Below are positions 1 through 7,105 of a DNA stretch of 9,593 nt, in pieces. The translations under genes were made by a program, and so were the position numbers. Under the pieces are notes generated by a model that was not told the DNA's origin, searched no databases, and saw nothing but the letters and a program-made list of their open reading frames with translations. Every line of letters begins with the position of its first letter. The first letter of the stretch is position 1. The stretch is from Clostridiales bacterium (GTDB lineage Bacteria; Bacillota_A; Clostridia; Oscillospirales; Oscillospiraceae), in the NCBI GenBank assembly GCA_022777455.1, contig JALFGI010000162.1, positions 1 through 9,593 on the forward strand, given 5' to 3'.

Positions 1-15
1 AAGGAGGCACCGTCA

Positions 16-336
16 ATGGGCAAAATCAGCGAACTGGACACGGCAATCAGGGACCTGCGCAGCGCCGCCGCTACGATTAACGATGTGGCAGATACCCTGG
101 CAGAAATGTTCGGCACCGAATCAGCCGATAACTCCCATGACGCTGCCACCCCTGCCGAACCCGCACTGACCCTGGAACAGGTCAGAGCCATCCTTGCGAA
201 CAGGTCTCGTCAGGGTCATACCGCCGAGATCCGCGCTCTGCTCCAGAAGTACGGCGCATCCAAGCTGTCTGGCATTGACCCAACCAACTACAAAGCCTTG
301 CTTGCGGATGCGGAGGTGCTGACAGATGCCACCTAA
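16..336 (+). CDS. Small helical phage protein of the replication module (unassigned function)
   Basis: This 106-residue protein has no function I can assign. The start is set by AAGGAGG at 1-7, eight bases before the ATG. The N-terminal part (about residues 3-33) is a predicted helix rich in Ala, Asp and Leu that could form a coiled coil. A Pro/Ala-rich linker follows (about 36-50). The C-terminal half (about 51-100) has a pattern I recognise from many Clostridia phages (LTLEQVRAIL, then GHTAEIRALL, then YGASKLSGID). Databases often give this type the misleading name 'rRNA biogenesis protein rrp5', and I do not endorse that function. The gene overlaps the downstream DUF2800 gene by 11 bases, so the two are probably translationally coupled. 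A DNA- or nuclease-associated helper role is inference from position only. It is soluble, with no signal peptide or membrane segment. Confidence 0.85.
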   Translation: MGKISELDTAIRDLRSAAATINDVADTLAEMFGTESADNSHDAATPAEPALTLEQVRAILANRSRQGHTAEIRALLQKYGASKLSGIDPTNYKALLADAEVLTDAT

Positions 337-1455
337 AGGACACGCAATCCTGTCCGCATCCTCATCCGATCGGTGGCTCCACTGCCCGCCCTCCGCAAGG
401 CTCTGCGAAGCCTACGAGGACAAAGGCAGTGATTACGCTGCTGAGGGCACGGATGCCCACGCCCTTTGCGAGTACCGACTGAAACAGGCTCTGGGCATTC
501 CTGCGGAAGACCCCATCGAGAACCTGTCCTGGTACAACGAGGAGATGGAAGAATGCGCCGCCGGATATACCGCCTATGTGGTGGAGCTCTTGGAGACCGC
601 AAAGCAGACCTGCTCCGACCCGGTGGTCATGATTGAACAGCGGGTGGACTTCTCCCGCTGGGTTCAGGACGGCTTTGGGACTGCCGACTGCATCCTCATT
701 GCCGATGGTGTCCTCAACATTGTGGACTACAAACACGGCAAGGGCGTGGAAGTCAGCGCCGAAGGCAACACGCAACTCTCCCTTTACTCCCTGGGTGCCC
801 TGGAAATCTTCGATGGCATCTACGACATTGATACCGTCCGCATGACCATCTTCCAGCCCGGAAGTCCAACATCAGCGTGGATCAGATGGATAAGGCAGAC
901 CTGTACGAATGGGCGGACACCGAACTGACCCAGAAAGCGCAGCTGGCATATGAGGGTCAGGGCGACTTCAGCTGCGGTGAGTGGTGCCGGTTCTGTAAGG
1001 CGAAAGCCGAGTGCAGAGAACGCGCCGCCGTAAACCTGGCTCTTGCCCGGTACGAATTCCAGGCTCCCGCGCTCCTCGATGATGAGGAGATTGCCGACAT
1101 TCTCGGCAAGGTCGATGCTCTCGCCGCCTGGGCATCCGATGTGAAGGAATACGCCCTTCAGCAGGCAGTCAGCGGTAAAGAATGGACTGGCTGGAAACTG
1201 GTCGAGGGGCGTTCCAACCGCAAGTACACCAGTGAAGCCGCCGTTGCTGCCGCTGTGGAAAGCGCAGGCTTCGACCCCTATGAGCGAAAAGTCCTCGGCG
1301 TCACCGCCATGCAGAAGATGCTCGGCAAAACCCGCTTTGAGGAACTTCTCGCCCCCTATATTGAAAAGCCGCAAGGCAAACCGACGCTCGTGCCGGAGAG
1401 CGACAAACGCCCGGCAATGAATACAGCCAAAAACGATTTTATGGAGGAATTTTGA
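326..1455 (+). CDS. DUF2800 Cas4/RecB-like PD-(D/E)XK nuclease, split by a frameshift
   Basis: Two adjoining frames (326-928 and the frame ending at 1455) rebuild one 376-residue DUF2800 protein, the usual family length. The N-terminal part has C20 in a WLHCPPSA motif, H45 in GTDAH, D121 in GTAD, D134/K136 in VDYKHGKG and Q150 in the QxxxY motif, all typical of Cas4/AddB/RecB nucleases. The C-terminal part has C217, C221, C224 and C230, which with C20 could hold an iron-sulfur cluster as in Cas4 and AddB. The frame is lost at 857-861 (CAGCCCGGAAG): one extra C would restore FQPRKSNIS. No slippery heptamer is visible, and the GTG at 877 has no ribosome binding site, so two separate genes are unlikely. 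As written, translation ends at 928 with catalytic residues but without the cluster cysteines. A sequencing or assembly error in the C run, or a real mutation, fits. ATG 326 has GGAGG at 312-316. The likely role is processing DNA ends during replication or recombination. Confidence 0.88.
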
Positions 1456-1456
1456 T

Positions 1457-2032
1457 ATGTCTAACACTGCAAACAGAGTCACCAATCCCATGAAGGTTAT
1501 CACCGGTCCCGACACCCGTTGGTCTTATGCCAACGTCTGGGAGCCCAAGTCCATCAACGGCGGCACAGCCAAGTACAGCGTCAGCCTCATCATTCCCAAG
1601 TCCGACACCAAGACGGTCGCAAAGATCAAGGCGGCAATCGAAGCTGCCTACCAGGAGGGTCAGTCCAAGTTGAAGGGTAACAGCAAGAGTGTACCCCCTC
1701 TGGCTGCCATCAAGACCCCTCTGCGCGACGGCGATATCGAGAGACCCGATGATCCTGCCTACGCCAACGCTTACTTCATCAATGCCAACTCCGCTACCGC
1801 ACCCGGCATCGTGGATGCTGACCGTAACCCTGTGCTGACCCGCTCCGAGGTTTACTCCGGCGTGTACGGCCGTGCAAGCATCAATCTGTACGCATTCAAC
1901 AGCAACGGCAACAAGGGTATCGCCTGCGGTCTGAACAATCTGCAGCTCATCCGTGCCGGAGAACCCCTGGGCGGCAAGGCGAGCGCCGAGTCCGATTTCG
2001 CAACTGACGATGACGAGGATTTCCTCGGTTAA
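1457..2032 (+). CDS. DUF2815 family, presumed phage single-stranded DNA-binding protein
   Basis: This 191-residue protein matches the DUF2815 pattern: an N-terminal NPMKVITGPDTRWSYANVW segment, KYSVSLIIPKSD, a GVYGRASINLYAF strand region, and an acidic tail ending TDDDEDFLG. DUF2815 proteins are generally regarded as OB-fold single-stranded DNA-binding proteins of the T7 gp2.5 type. The residues support the family; the binding activity is known for the family, not shown here. The acidic tail (about residues 179-191) would contact partner proteins such as the polymerase or helicase. The start follows the DUF2800 stop by one base, with GGAGG at 1443-1447 lying inside the last DUF2800 codons. 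This tight spacing suggests coupled translation. The gene sits between the nuclease and the polymerase, as in many Firmicutes phages. Confidence 0.85.
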   Translation: MSNTANRVTNPMKVITGPDTRWSYANVWEPKSINGGTAKYSVSLIIPKSDTKTVAKIKAAIEAAYQEGQSKLKGNSKSVPPLAAIKTPLRDGDIERPDDPAYANAYFINANSATAPGIVDADRNPVLTRSEVYSGVYGRASINLYAFNSNGNKGIACGLNNLQLIRAGEPLGGKASAESDFATDDDEDFLG

Positions 2033-2052
2033 GACAAAGGAGGTAAAACACC

Positions 2053-2241
2053 ATGACAACGATTCAGACCATTCTCATCACCGCGCTCCTGTTCGCCTGG
2101 CTGTGCATCAGCATCGGCTTCCTGGTGACTGAAATTCAGTCCTTCATCTATGACCGTAAGCGCGAAAAGCGAGAACTGGCCCAGGCTGAACGCGACAAGG
2201 AATACCATGCCAAGCGTATGGAGGAATTGCTGAACAAGTAA
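2053..2241 (+). CDS. Small single-pass membrane protein
   Basis: This 62-residue protein has one clear hydrophobic helix (about residues 4-27, including ILITALLFAWL and ISIGFLV). A strongly charged helix follows (about 34-62, starting DRKREKRELAQ) with no further hydrophobic segment. The positive residues after the helix suggest that the C-terminal tail is cytoplasmic, with the N-terminus outside. AAGGAGG at 2037-2043 precedes the ATG by about nine bases, a strong ribosome binding site. I do not recognise a named family. Its place between the single-stranded DNA-binding protein and the polymerase suggests it could tether the replication machinery to the membrane, but this is inference from context. 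It is short but convincing because of its binding site, its membrane topology and its fit in the operon. Confidence 0.75.
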   Translation: MTTIQTILITALLFAWLCISIGFLVTEIQSFIYDRKREKRELAQAERDKEYHAKRMEELLNK

Positions 2242-2249
2242 GCATTATG

Positions 2250-2287
2250 CCCCGAGGGCGGCGGAGCAATCTGCCGCCCTGTTGGGG
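2250..2287 (+). promoter_or_regulatory. Strong GNRA-capped RNA hairpin upstream of the polymerase gene
   Basis: Positions 2255-2265 pair with 2270-2280 to give an 11-bp stem with one G-U pair, closed by the tetraloop GCAA (2266-2269). After a small asymmetric internal loop, CCCC (2250-2253) pairs with GGGG (2284-2287). No T run follows, so it is not a standard intrinsic terminator. It begins nine bases after the membrane protein stop and ends seven bases before the polymerase ribosome binding site. It may set the ratio of polymerase to upstream products by RNA processing, pausing or translation control; that role is inference. Confidence 0.7.
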
Positions 2288-2293
2288 TAAGCG

Positions 2294-2299
2294 AAAGGA
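2294..2299 (+). promoter_or_regulatory. Ribosome binding site that fixes the polymerase start at GTG 2307
   Basis: AAAGGA lies seven bases before GTG 2307. The protein from this GTG begins MKTLSIDIETY, where family A phage polymerases normally begin. The alternative in-frame ATG at 2247 has no ribosome binding site and would place 20 non-conserved residues across the hairpin at 2250-2287. Confidence 0.75.
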
Positions 2300-2306
2300 C
2301 AATGCT

Positions 2307-4247
2307 GTGAAAACTCTCTCAATTGATATAGAGACCTACAGCGATCAAAATCTCGCCAAGACCGGGGTGTATCGCTATGTGGAGTCTCCCGTATTTGAAA
2401 TTCTGCTCTTTTCCTACAGCGTAGACGGCGATCCCGTTCAGCTGGTCGACCTTGCCTGCGGTGAGGAGATTCCCTCCAAGATCATTGCGGCACTGACGGA
2501 CAATTCCGTTATCAAATGGGCCTTCAATGCCAACTTTGAACGCATCTGTCTGTCCCGACATCTGGGGTATCCCACAGGGGATTACCTTGACCCGGAATCC
2601 TGGCGCTGCTCCATGATTTGGGCTGCCACGATGGGTCTGCCTCTTTCCCTTGAGGGTGTCGGTGCCGTGCTTGGGCTTGAAAAGCAGAAGCTGACCGAGG
2701 GCAAGGAACTCATCAAATATTTCTGTCAGCCCTGTGCGCCTACAAAAACCAACGGTCAGCGCACCCGTAACCTTCCAGCTCACGCCCCGGATAAGTGGTT
2801 GGCTTTCAAAAAGTACAACATCCGAGATGTGGAGACTGAAATGTCCATTCAGGCTCGGCTCGCCAAATATCCCGTGCCGGACAGTGTATGGGACGAATAC
2901 CACATCGACCAGGAAATCAACGACCGTGGTGTGGCGCTGGATATGGAACTGGTACGGCAGGCCATTCAGATGGATGGGCGTTCCCGCTCTGAACTGACCC
3001 GGGCAATGAAGGATCTGACTGCCCTGGAGAATCCCAACTCCGTGCAGCAGATGAAGCAGTGGCTTTCAGATAACGGCATGGAAACCGATACCCTTGGTAA
3101 AAAGGCTGTGGCTGAAATGCTGAAGACCGCTCCGCCGGAATTGCAGAAGGTGTTGACTCTCCGGCAACAACTTGCCAAGTCCTCTGTGAAGAAATACCAG
3201 GCAATGGAGACCGCCGTGTGCGCCGATGGCCGCGCAAGGGGTATGTTCCAGTTTTACGGAGCCAACCGCACTGGTCGCTGGGCAGGCCGCATCATTCAGA
3301 TGCAGAATCTACCCCAGAACCACCTGGATGATCTGTCTGAAGCCCGAGGCCTTGTCCGCAGCGGTGACTTTGATGCCGTGGAGATGCTCTATGAGGATGT
3401 CCCGGATACGCTGTCGCAGCTGATCCGCACGGCATTCGTTCCACAAGACGGTCGCAAATTCATCGTGGCAGACTTCTCGGCAATTGAGGCCCGTGTCATT
3501 GCATGGCTTGCCGGAGAGGAATGGCGGCAGAAGGTCTTTGCCGAGGGTAAGGACATCTACTGCGCTTCGGCATCTCAGATGTTCGGTGTTCCCGTGGAAA
3601 AGCACGGCATCAACGGCCATCTCCGGCAGAAAGGCAAAATCGCGGAACTGGCCCTCGGCTACGGCGGATCAGTCGGTGCGCTGAAAGCCATGGGCGCTTT
3701 GGAGATGGGGCTGGCCGAAGAGGAACTTCCGCCCCTGGTAGATGCCTGGAGACAAGCCAATCCCAATATCACAAAGCTGTGGTGGGATGTTGACCGCGCC
3801 GCGATGGAGGCTGTCCGCTTCAAGCATACCAACGAGACCCACGGCATCACCTTCTCCTGCAAAAGCGGGATGTTGTTCATCATGCTCCCTTCCGGCAGAC
3901 AGCTTGCCTATGTAAAGCCAAAGATCGGCACCAACAAGTTTGGCGGCGACTGCATCACCTACGAAGGTGTCGGTGGCACGAAGAAGTGGGAACGGCTGGA
4001 CAGCTACGGCCCCAAGTTCGTGGAGAACATCGTCCAGGCCACCGCCCGTGACATCCTCTGCTATGCCATGAATACACTCCGCTGCTGTTCCATCGTGATG
4101 CACATTCATGACGAAGTGGTCATCGAAGCTGACCGCCGGATGTCCTTACAGGCAGTCTGCGACCAGATGGGCAGAACCCCGCCCTGGGCGAAGGGACTGC
4201 AGCTCCGCGCCGATGGCTACGAGACCGATTTTTATAAGAAAGACTAA
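2307..4247 (+). CDS. Phage family A DNA polymerase with 3'-5' exonuclease domain
   Basis: This 646-residue enzyme extends primers on phage DNA and proofreads. The N-terminal exonuclease has D7 and E9 (SIDIET, Exo I), N74/F77/E78 (NANFE, Exo II, with Glu where E. coli Pol I has Asp) and Y170/D174 (YNIRD, Exo III). The polymerase domain has the thumb/palm segment GANRTGRWAGR (318-328), motif A DFSAIEAR with D389 and E394, motif B R440, K444 and Y452 (RQKGKIAELALGYGG), and motif C HDE at 601-603. The catalytic set is complete. At the O-helix position usually occupied by Phe or Tyr there is Leu448, which I believe is normal for this phage subfamily. There is no 5'-3' nuclease domain. The GTG start is chosen over ATG 2247 for the binding site and conserved N-terminus. 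A 13-base gap carries the binding site of the next gene, which suggests cotranscription. Confidence 0.96.
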   Translation: MKTLSIDIETYSDQNLAKTGVYRYVESPVFEILLFSYSVDGDPVQLVDLACGEEIPSKIIAALTDNSVIKWAFNANFERICLSRHLGYPTGDYLDPESWRCSMIWAATMGLPLSLEGVGAVLGLEKQKLTEGKELIKYFCQPCAPTKTNGQRTRNLPAHAPDKWLAFKKYNIRDVETEMSIQARLAKYPVPDSVWDEYHIDQEINDRGVALDMELVRQAIQMDGRSRSELTRAMKDLTALENPNSVQQMKQWLSDNGMETDTLGKKAVAEMLKTAPPELQKVLTLRQQLAKSSVKKYQAMETAVCADGRARGMFQFYGANRTGRWAGRIIQMQNLPQNHLDDLSEARGLVRSGDFDAVEMLYEDVPDTLSQLIRTAFVPQDGRKFIVADFSAIEARVIAWLAGEEWRQKVFAEGKDIYCASASQMFGVPVEKHGINGHLRQKGKIAELALGYGGSVGALKAMGALEMGLAEEELPPLVDAWRQANPNITKLWWDVDRAAMEAVRFKHTNETHGITFSCKSGMLFIMLPSGRQLAYVKPKIGTNKFGGDCITYEGVGGTKKWERLDSYGPKFVENIVQATARDILCYAMNTLRCCSIVMHIHDEVVIEADRRMSLQAVCDQMGRTPPWAKGLQLRADGYETDFYKKD

Positions 4248-4253
4248 TGAGGT
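4248..4253 (+). promoter_or_regulatory. Ribosome binding site that fixes the start at ATG 4261
   Basis: TGAGGT lies seven bases before ATG 4261, directly after the polymerase stop codon. The frame stays open upstream to 4108, but that stretch overlaps the polymerase C-terminus and encodes a Pro/Arg/Ser-rich sequence with no family resemblance. ATG 4261 is therefore the real start. Confidence 0.75.
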
Positions 4254-4260
4254 AAATCCC

Positions 4261-4686
4261 ATGAGTATCAACAAATTCAACAGCGAGGGGTATTACGACC
4301 CCACCGCTTACGAGGCTATGTCAGCCGTAGAAAAGGAAGAACGGGCGCTCCGTGCCTTCCGTCCCATCGTGTACATCTGCTCACCCTATGCCGGAGATGT
4401 GGAGAAAAACGTCGCCGCAGCCCAGGGCTACTGCCGGTTTGCTGTGGACAAGGGGTACATCCCCATCGCACCGCATCTGCTGTTTCCGCAGTTTCTCAAT
4501 GACAGCAACCCCAAGGAGCGTCAGCTGGGGCTGTTCTTCGGAAACGCCCTCATGAGTAAATGCTCCGAGGTCTGGGTCTTTGGCGACACCATCTCTGACG
4601 GCATGGAAGCCGAAATCAAAAGAGCCAAGTGGAAGAACTACCGCTTGCGTTATTTCACTGAAACCTGCGAGGAGGTAAAGAAATGA
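4261..4686 (+). CDS. DUF4406/DUF7768-like protein (deoxyribosyltransferase-like fold)
   Basis: This 141-residue protein has the pattern of the DUF4406/DUF7768 group, related in fold to nucleoside 2-deoxyribosyltransferases. Visible elements are YICSPYAGD (38-46), a helix with NVAAAQGYCRFA (50-61), GYIPIAPHLLFPQFL (65-79), a GNALM helix start (94-98) and VWVFGDTISDGMEAEI (104-119). Family proteins keep the Ser-Pro after the first strand and the SDGM..E segment near the likely nucleotide pocket. Most members have no shown activity, so a role in nucleotide or nucleoside handling is inference from fold and replication context. The N-terminal about 34 residues are a charged extension before the core. 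The stop codon overlaps the next start as ATGA, so the primase-helicase gene is translationally coupled. It is a soluble cytoplasmic protein. Confidence 0.85.
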   Translation: MSINKFNSEGYYDPTAYEAMSAVEKEERALRAFRPIVYICSPYAGDVEKNVAAAQGYCRFAVDKGYIPIAPHLLFPQFLNDSNPKERQLGLFFGNALMSKCSEVWVFGDTISDGMEAEIKRAKWKNYRLRYFTETCEEVKK

Positions 4687-6962
4687 TGTTCACTCTGTAC
4701 TGTGCAGATTTTATCAACGCACCTAGCAACTGTTCCTATCCTCACAAATTCGAAATCACGGATGCCGCCGCCCTCGCTGATGCGGTCAAGCGAGACTATG
4801 TCTGCGCCGAGTATATGAACAACTACCGCAGCGGCGATAACTTTCTCGGCTCAGACTGCCTGCCCGTGGACTGTGACAATGACCATTCCGAGAATCCCGC
4901 CGATTGGGTTACCCCGGCAGATGTCCAAGCCGCATTCCCCGGCATTACCTTTGCCGTCCACTACAGCCGGTTCCATATGCGGGAGAAAAATGGCAAACCC
5001 GCCCGTCCCAAGTTCCATGTGCTGTTTCCCATCGAGTACATGACCGATGCTTCTGCTTACAGCGAAATGAAGAAACTGGTCAACACCATCTTCTCGTACT
5101 TTGACACCAAGGCTCTGGACGCCGCCCGGTTCTTCTTCGGAACGGCAGAGCCGCAAGTGGAGATTTTCCCCGGCGAGATGACCTTGAGCGAGTATCTGTC
5201 CGCAGAGGATTTTGATGCGGATATGCCCGGCGGCTCCCACGGCGGCACCCAGTTCATTCCCGAAGGAAGCCGTAATGCCACCATGTCCCGCTTTGCCGGT
5301 CGTGTTATCAAAAAGTACGGAGACAATGACACCGCTTTCCAGTGCTTTATGGAAGAGGCAGAAAAATGCACTCCGCCCCTGGAACAGCAGGAACTGATGG
5401 CCATCTGGCACAGCGCCCAGAAGTTCTATGCCAAGGTTCAGCAGCAGGACGGCTACGTTCCTCCCGAAGTATACAACGATGACACGTCCTATAAACCGGA
5501 CGATTTCTCCGATGTAGGACAGGCAGAGGTTCTGGCAAAACACTTCTCCGGGGAACTGCGCTATTCTCCCGCAACCCACTACATCCGTTACAACGGTCGG
5601 TACTGGCAGGAAACCGAACCCGGCGCACAGGCCGTTGCCCACGAATTGACCCGCCGACAAATGAAGGAAGCATCCAATGATATGCTCTCTGCGCTGGCTT
5701 CCCTCAAGGCTTGCGGCGCACAGGAAATCTTGGAAAACAACAGCAAGGCCAAGGCCGAGGGCATGATGAGCGATGCGCAATTGGAAGCATATAAGGCATT
5801 CCTGGCCGCAAAGGCGTATCAGTCCTATGTCATTCAGCGCCGTGCGTCCAAGAATATCACCGCCACGCTGAAGGAGTCCCGCCCGATGCTGGAAATCACC
5901 CCGCAGGACTTGGATGCCAACCCTTACTTGCTTTGTACCCCGGATGCCACCTATGACCTCCGTTTGGGTATGGCCGGTGCAAGGGAGCATTCCCCGGAGG
6001 ACTTCATCACCAAGACTACCACTGTTTCTCCCGGAGACCGTGGCAAGCAGATCTGGCTCGACTGCCTGAATACCATTTTCTGCGGTGATCAGGAACTCAT
6101 CGACTATGTGCAAATGATCTGCGGCTTGGCGGCAATTGGCAAGGTGCAGGTCGAAGCCCTCATCATCGCATACGGCTGTGGCCGCAACGGTAAGTCCACC
6201 TTCTGGAACTCCATCTCCCGAGTCCTGGGTCTTTACAGCGGCAACATCTCTGCAGACACGCTGACCTTCGGCTGCCGTCGGAATGTCAAGCCGGAGATGG
6301 CAGAGATTAAGGGAAAGCGTCTGCTCATTGCCGCCGAGATGCAGGAAGGCGCTCGGCTGAACGATTCCACCGTGAAGCAGCTCTGCTCCACCGATGACAT
6401 CTTTGCGGAGAAAAAATACAAAGACCCCTTCAGCTTTTCTCCCAGCCACAGCCTGGTGCTTTACACCAACCATCTTCCGAAGGTCAGTGCGTCCGATGAT
6501 GGCACCTGGCGTCGTCTGATCGTTATCCCGTTCAATGCCAAGATTGAGGGCAAGAGTGACATCAAGAACTACGGCGACTACCTGTATCAAAATGCCGCTG
6601 AGAGCATTCTTGCCTGGATCATCGAGGGCGCCAAAAAGGTTATCGACCTGGGCTACAAGTTCCCGGTTCCGGCTATCGTGCAGAAGGCCATCGATGACTA
6701 CCGCAGCCAGAATGACTGGTTCGGCAATTTCCTCGATGAGAAGTGCGAGGTCGGCAGCGGCTACAGGGAAAGTTCCAGTGCCCTGTATCAAGCATACCGC
6801 AATCACTGCATGGACACCAACGAGTATGTCCGCAGTACGGCAGATTTCTATACCGCAATGGACGGTGCGGGGTTCAGGCGCATTTCCGCAAAGGGCAAGC
6901 GTTACTTCGCAGGATTGAGGCTGAAGCCTGACACCGATGCGGACGAGGATTTTCTGTCTTAA
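4683..6962 (+). CDS. Primase-helicase, P4/D5 family (AEP primase, PriCT, D5_N, SF3 helicase)
   Basis: This 759-residue protein should make primers and unwind DNA at the phage fork. The N-terminal region (about 1-175) looks like an archaeo-eukaryotic primase domain: D63 and D65 in LPVDCDND are the likely metal ligands and H112 in PKFHVLFP the sxH motif. Residues about 194-250 (GSRNATMSRFAGRVIKK onward) resemble PriCT_1. A D5_N-like region with YIRYNGRYWQ (300-309) follows. The SF3 helicase has Walker A GCGRNGKST (498-506), Walker B LLIAAE (547-552), motif C YTN with N596, and R610/R611 as arginine-finger candidates. The C-terminus (about 660-745) is a likely DNA-binding helical region with an acidic tip, DADEDFLS. 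GGAGG at 4671-4675 sits in the end of the upstream gene, and the start overlaps its stop. It is the last gene before the palindromic gap, a common place for a replication origin. Confidence 0.94.
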   Translation: MMFTLYCADFINAPSNCSYPHKFEITDAAALADAVKRDYVCAEYMNNYRSGDNFLGSDCLPVDCDNDHSENPADWVTPADVQAAFPGITFAVHYSRFHMREKNGKPARPKFHVLFPIEYMTDASAYSEMKKLVNTIFSYFDTKALDAARFFFGTAEPQVEIFPGEMTLSEYLSAEDFDADMPGGSHGGTQFIPEGSRNATMSRFAGRVIKKYGDNDTAFQCFMEEAEKCTPPLEQQELMAIWHSAQKFYAKVQQQDGYVPPEVYNDDTSYKPDDFSDVGQAEVLAKHFSGELRYSPATHYIRYNGRYWQETEPGAQAVAHELTRRQMKEASNDMLSALASLKACGAQEILENNSKAKAEGMMSDAQLEAYKAFLAAKAYQSYVIQRRASKNITATLKESRPMLEITPQDLDANPYLLCTPDATYDLRLGMAGAREHSPEDFITKTTTVSPGDRGKQIWLDCLNTIFCGDQELIDYVQMICGLAAIGKVQVEALIIAYGCGRNGKSTFWNSISRVLGLYSGNISADTLTFGCRRNVKPEMAEIKGKRLLIAAEMQEGARLNDSTVKQLCSTDDIFAEKKYKDPFSFSPSHSLVLYTNHLPKVSASDDGTWRRLIVIPFNAKIEGKSDIKNYGDYLYQNAAESILAWIIEGAKKVIDLGYKFPVPAIVQKAIDDYRSQNDWFGNFLDEKCEVGSGYRESSSALYQAYRNHCMDTNEYVRSTADFYTAMDGAGFRRISAKGKRYFAGLRLKPDTDADEDFLS

Positions 6963-6968
6963 CCACTC

Positions 6969-7077
6969 CTGGGTAGACCTCTATTAAGGTCATTTACAAA
7001 AAGGTCTCTTAGGAGAAATTTTCATAAAAATCCATAAGAAAAAGTCTTGTAAATGACATTCAACGAGGTCTACCCAG
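6969..7077. repeat. 109-bp interrupted palindrome with AGGTC repeats (candidate origin or control site)
   Basis: The 143-base gap between primase-helicase and VRR-NUC is much richer in A and T than its neighbours. CTGGGTAGACCTC (6969-6981) is an exact inverted match of 7065-7077. In the same register, TCATTTACAA (6990-6999) matches 7047-7056 and TCTTA (7007-7011) matches 7035-7039. The 8-base spacers between the outer arms pair at only four positions. AGGTC occurs on the + strand at 6987, 7002 and 7066 and on the other strand at 6976-6980. A smaller TCTC/GAGA dyad lies at 7005-7016. It could be a replication origin bound by the primase-helicase or a host initiator, a regulator-binding region, a long RNA hairpin, or a remnant of a small inverted-repeat element; I see no target-site duplication. 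The structure is seen directly; the role is inference. Confidence 0.8.
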
Positions 7078-7105
7078 ACCATAAATCCAATCAGGAGAAA
7101 GCATT

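Noticed and set aside
857..862. Programmed ribosomal frameshifting in the DUF2800 gene
   Set aside because: The bases around CAGCCCGGA do not form an X XXY YYZ slippery site, and slipping back by one would mispair the proline tRNA at CCC. I see no obvious stimulating structure.
877..1455. A separate gene starting at GTG 877
   Set aside because: No ribosome binding site precedes it, and its first residues continue the DUF2800 family pattern from the upstream frame. It is the second part of the frameshifted gene.
2247..2306. Polymerase start at ATG 2247
   Set aside because: It has no ribosome binding site and the added 20 residues are encoded across a strong hairpin. GTG 2307 has a good site and the conserved N-terminus.
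4851..6806. A 651-codon open frame on the minus strand opposite the primase-helicase
   Set aside because: It mirrors a GC-rich gene whose codon use leaves few stops on the other strand. The product has no recognisable motif, and the + strand frame carries complete primase and SF3 helicase motifs.
6959..6987. Promoter from TTAACC (6959-6964) and TATTAA (6982-6987)
   Set aside because: The spacing is 17 bp, but each hexamer matches the consensus at only four positions and the second overlaps the palindrome arm. It is too weak to list.
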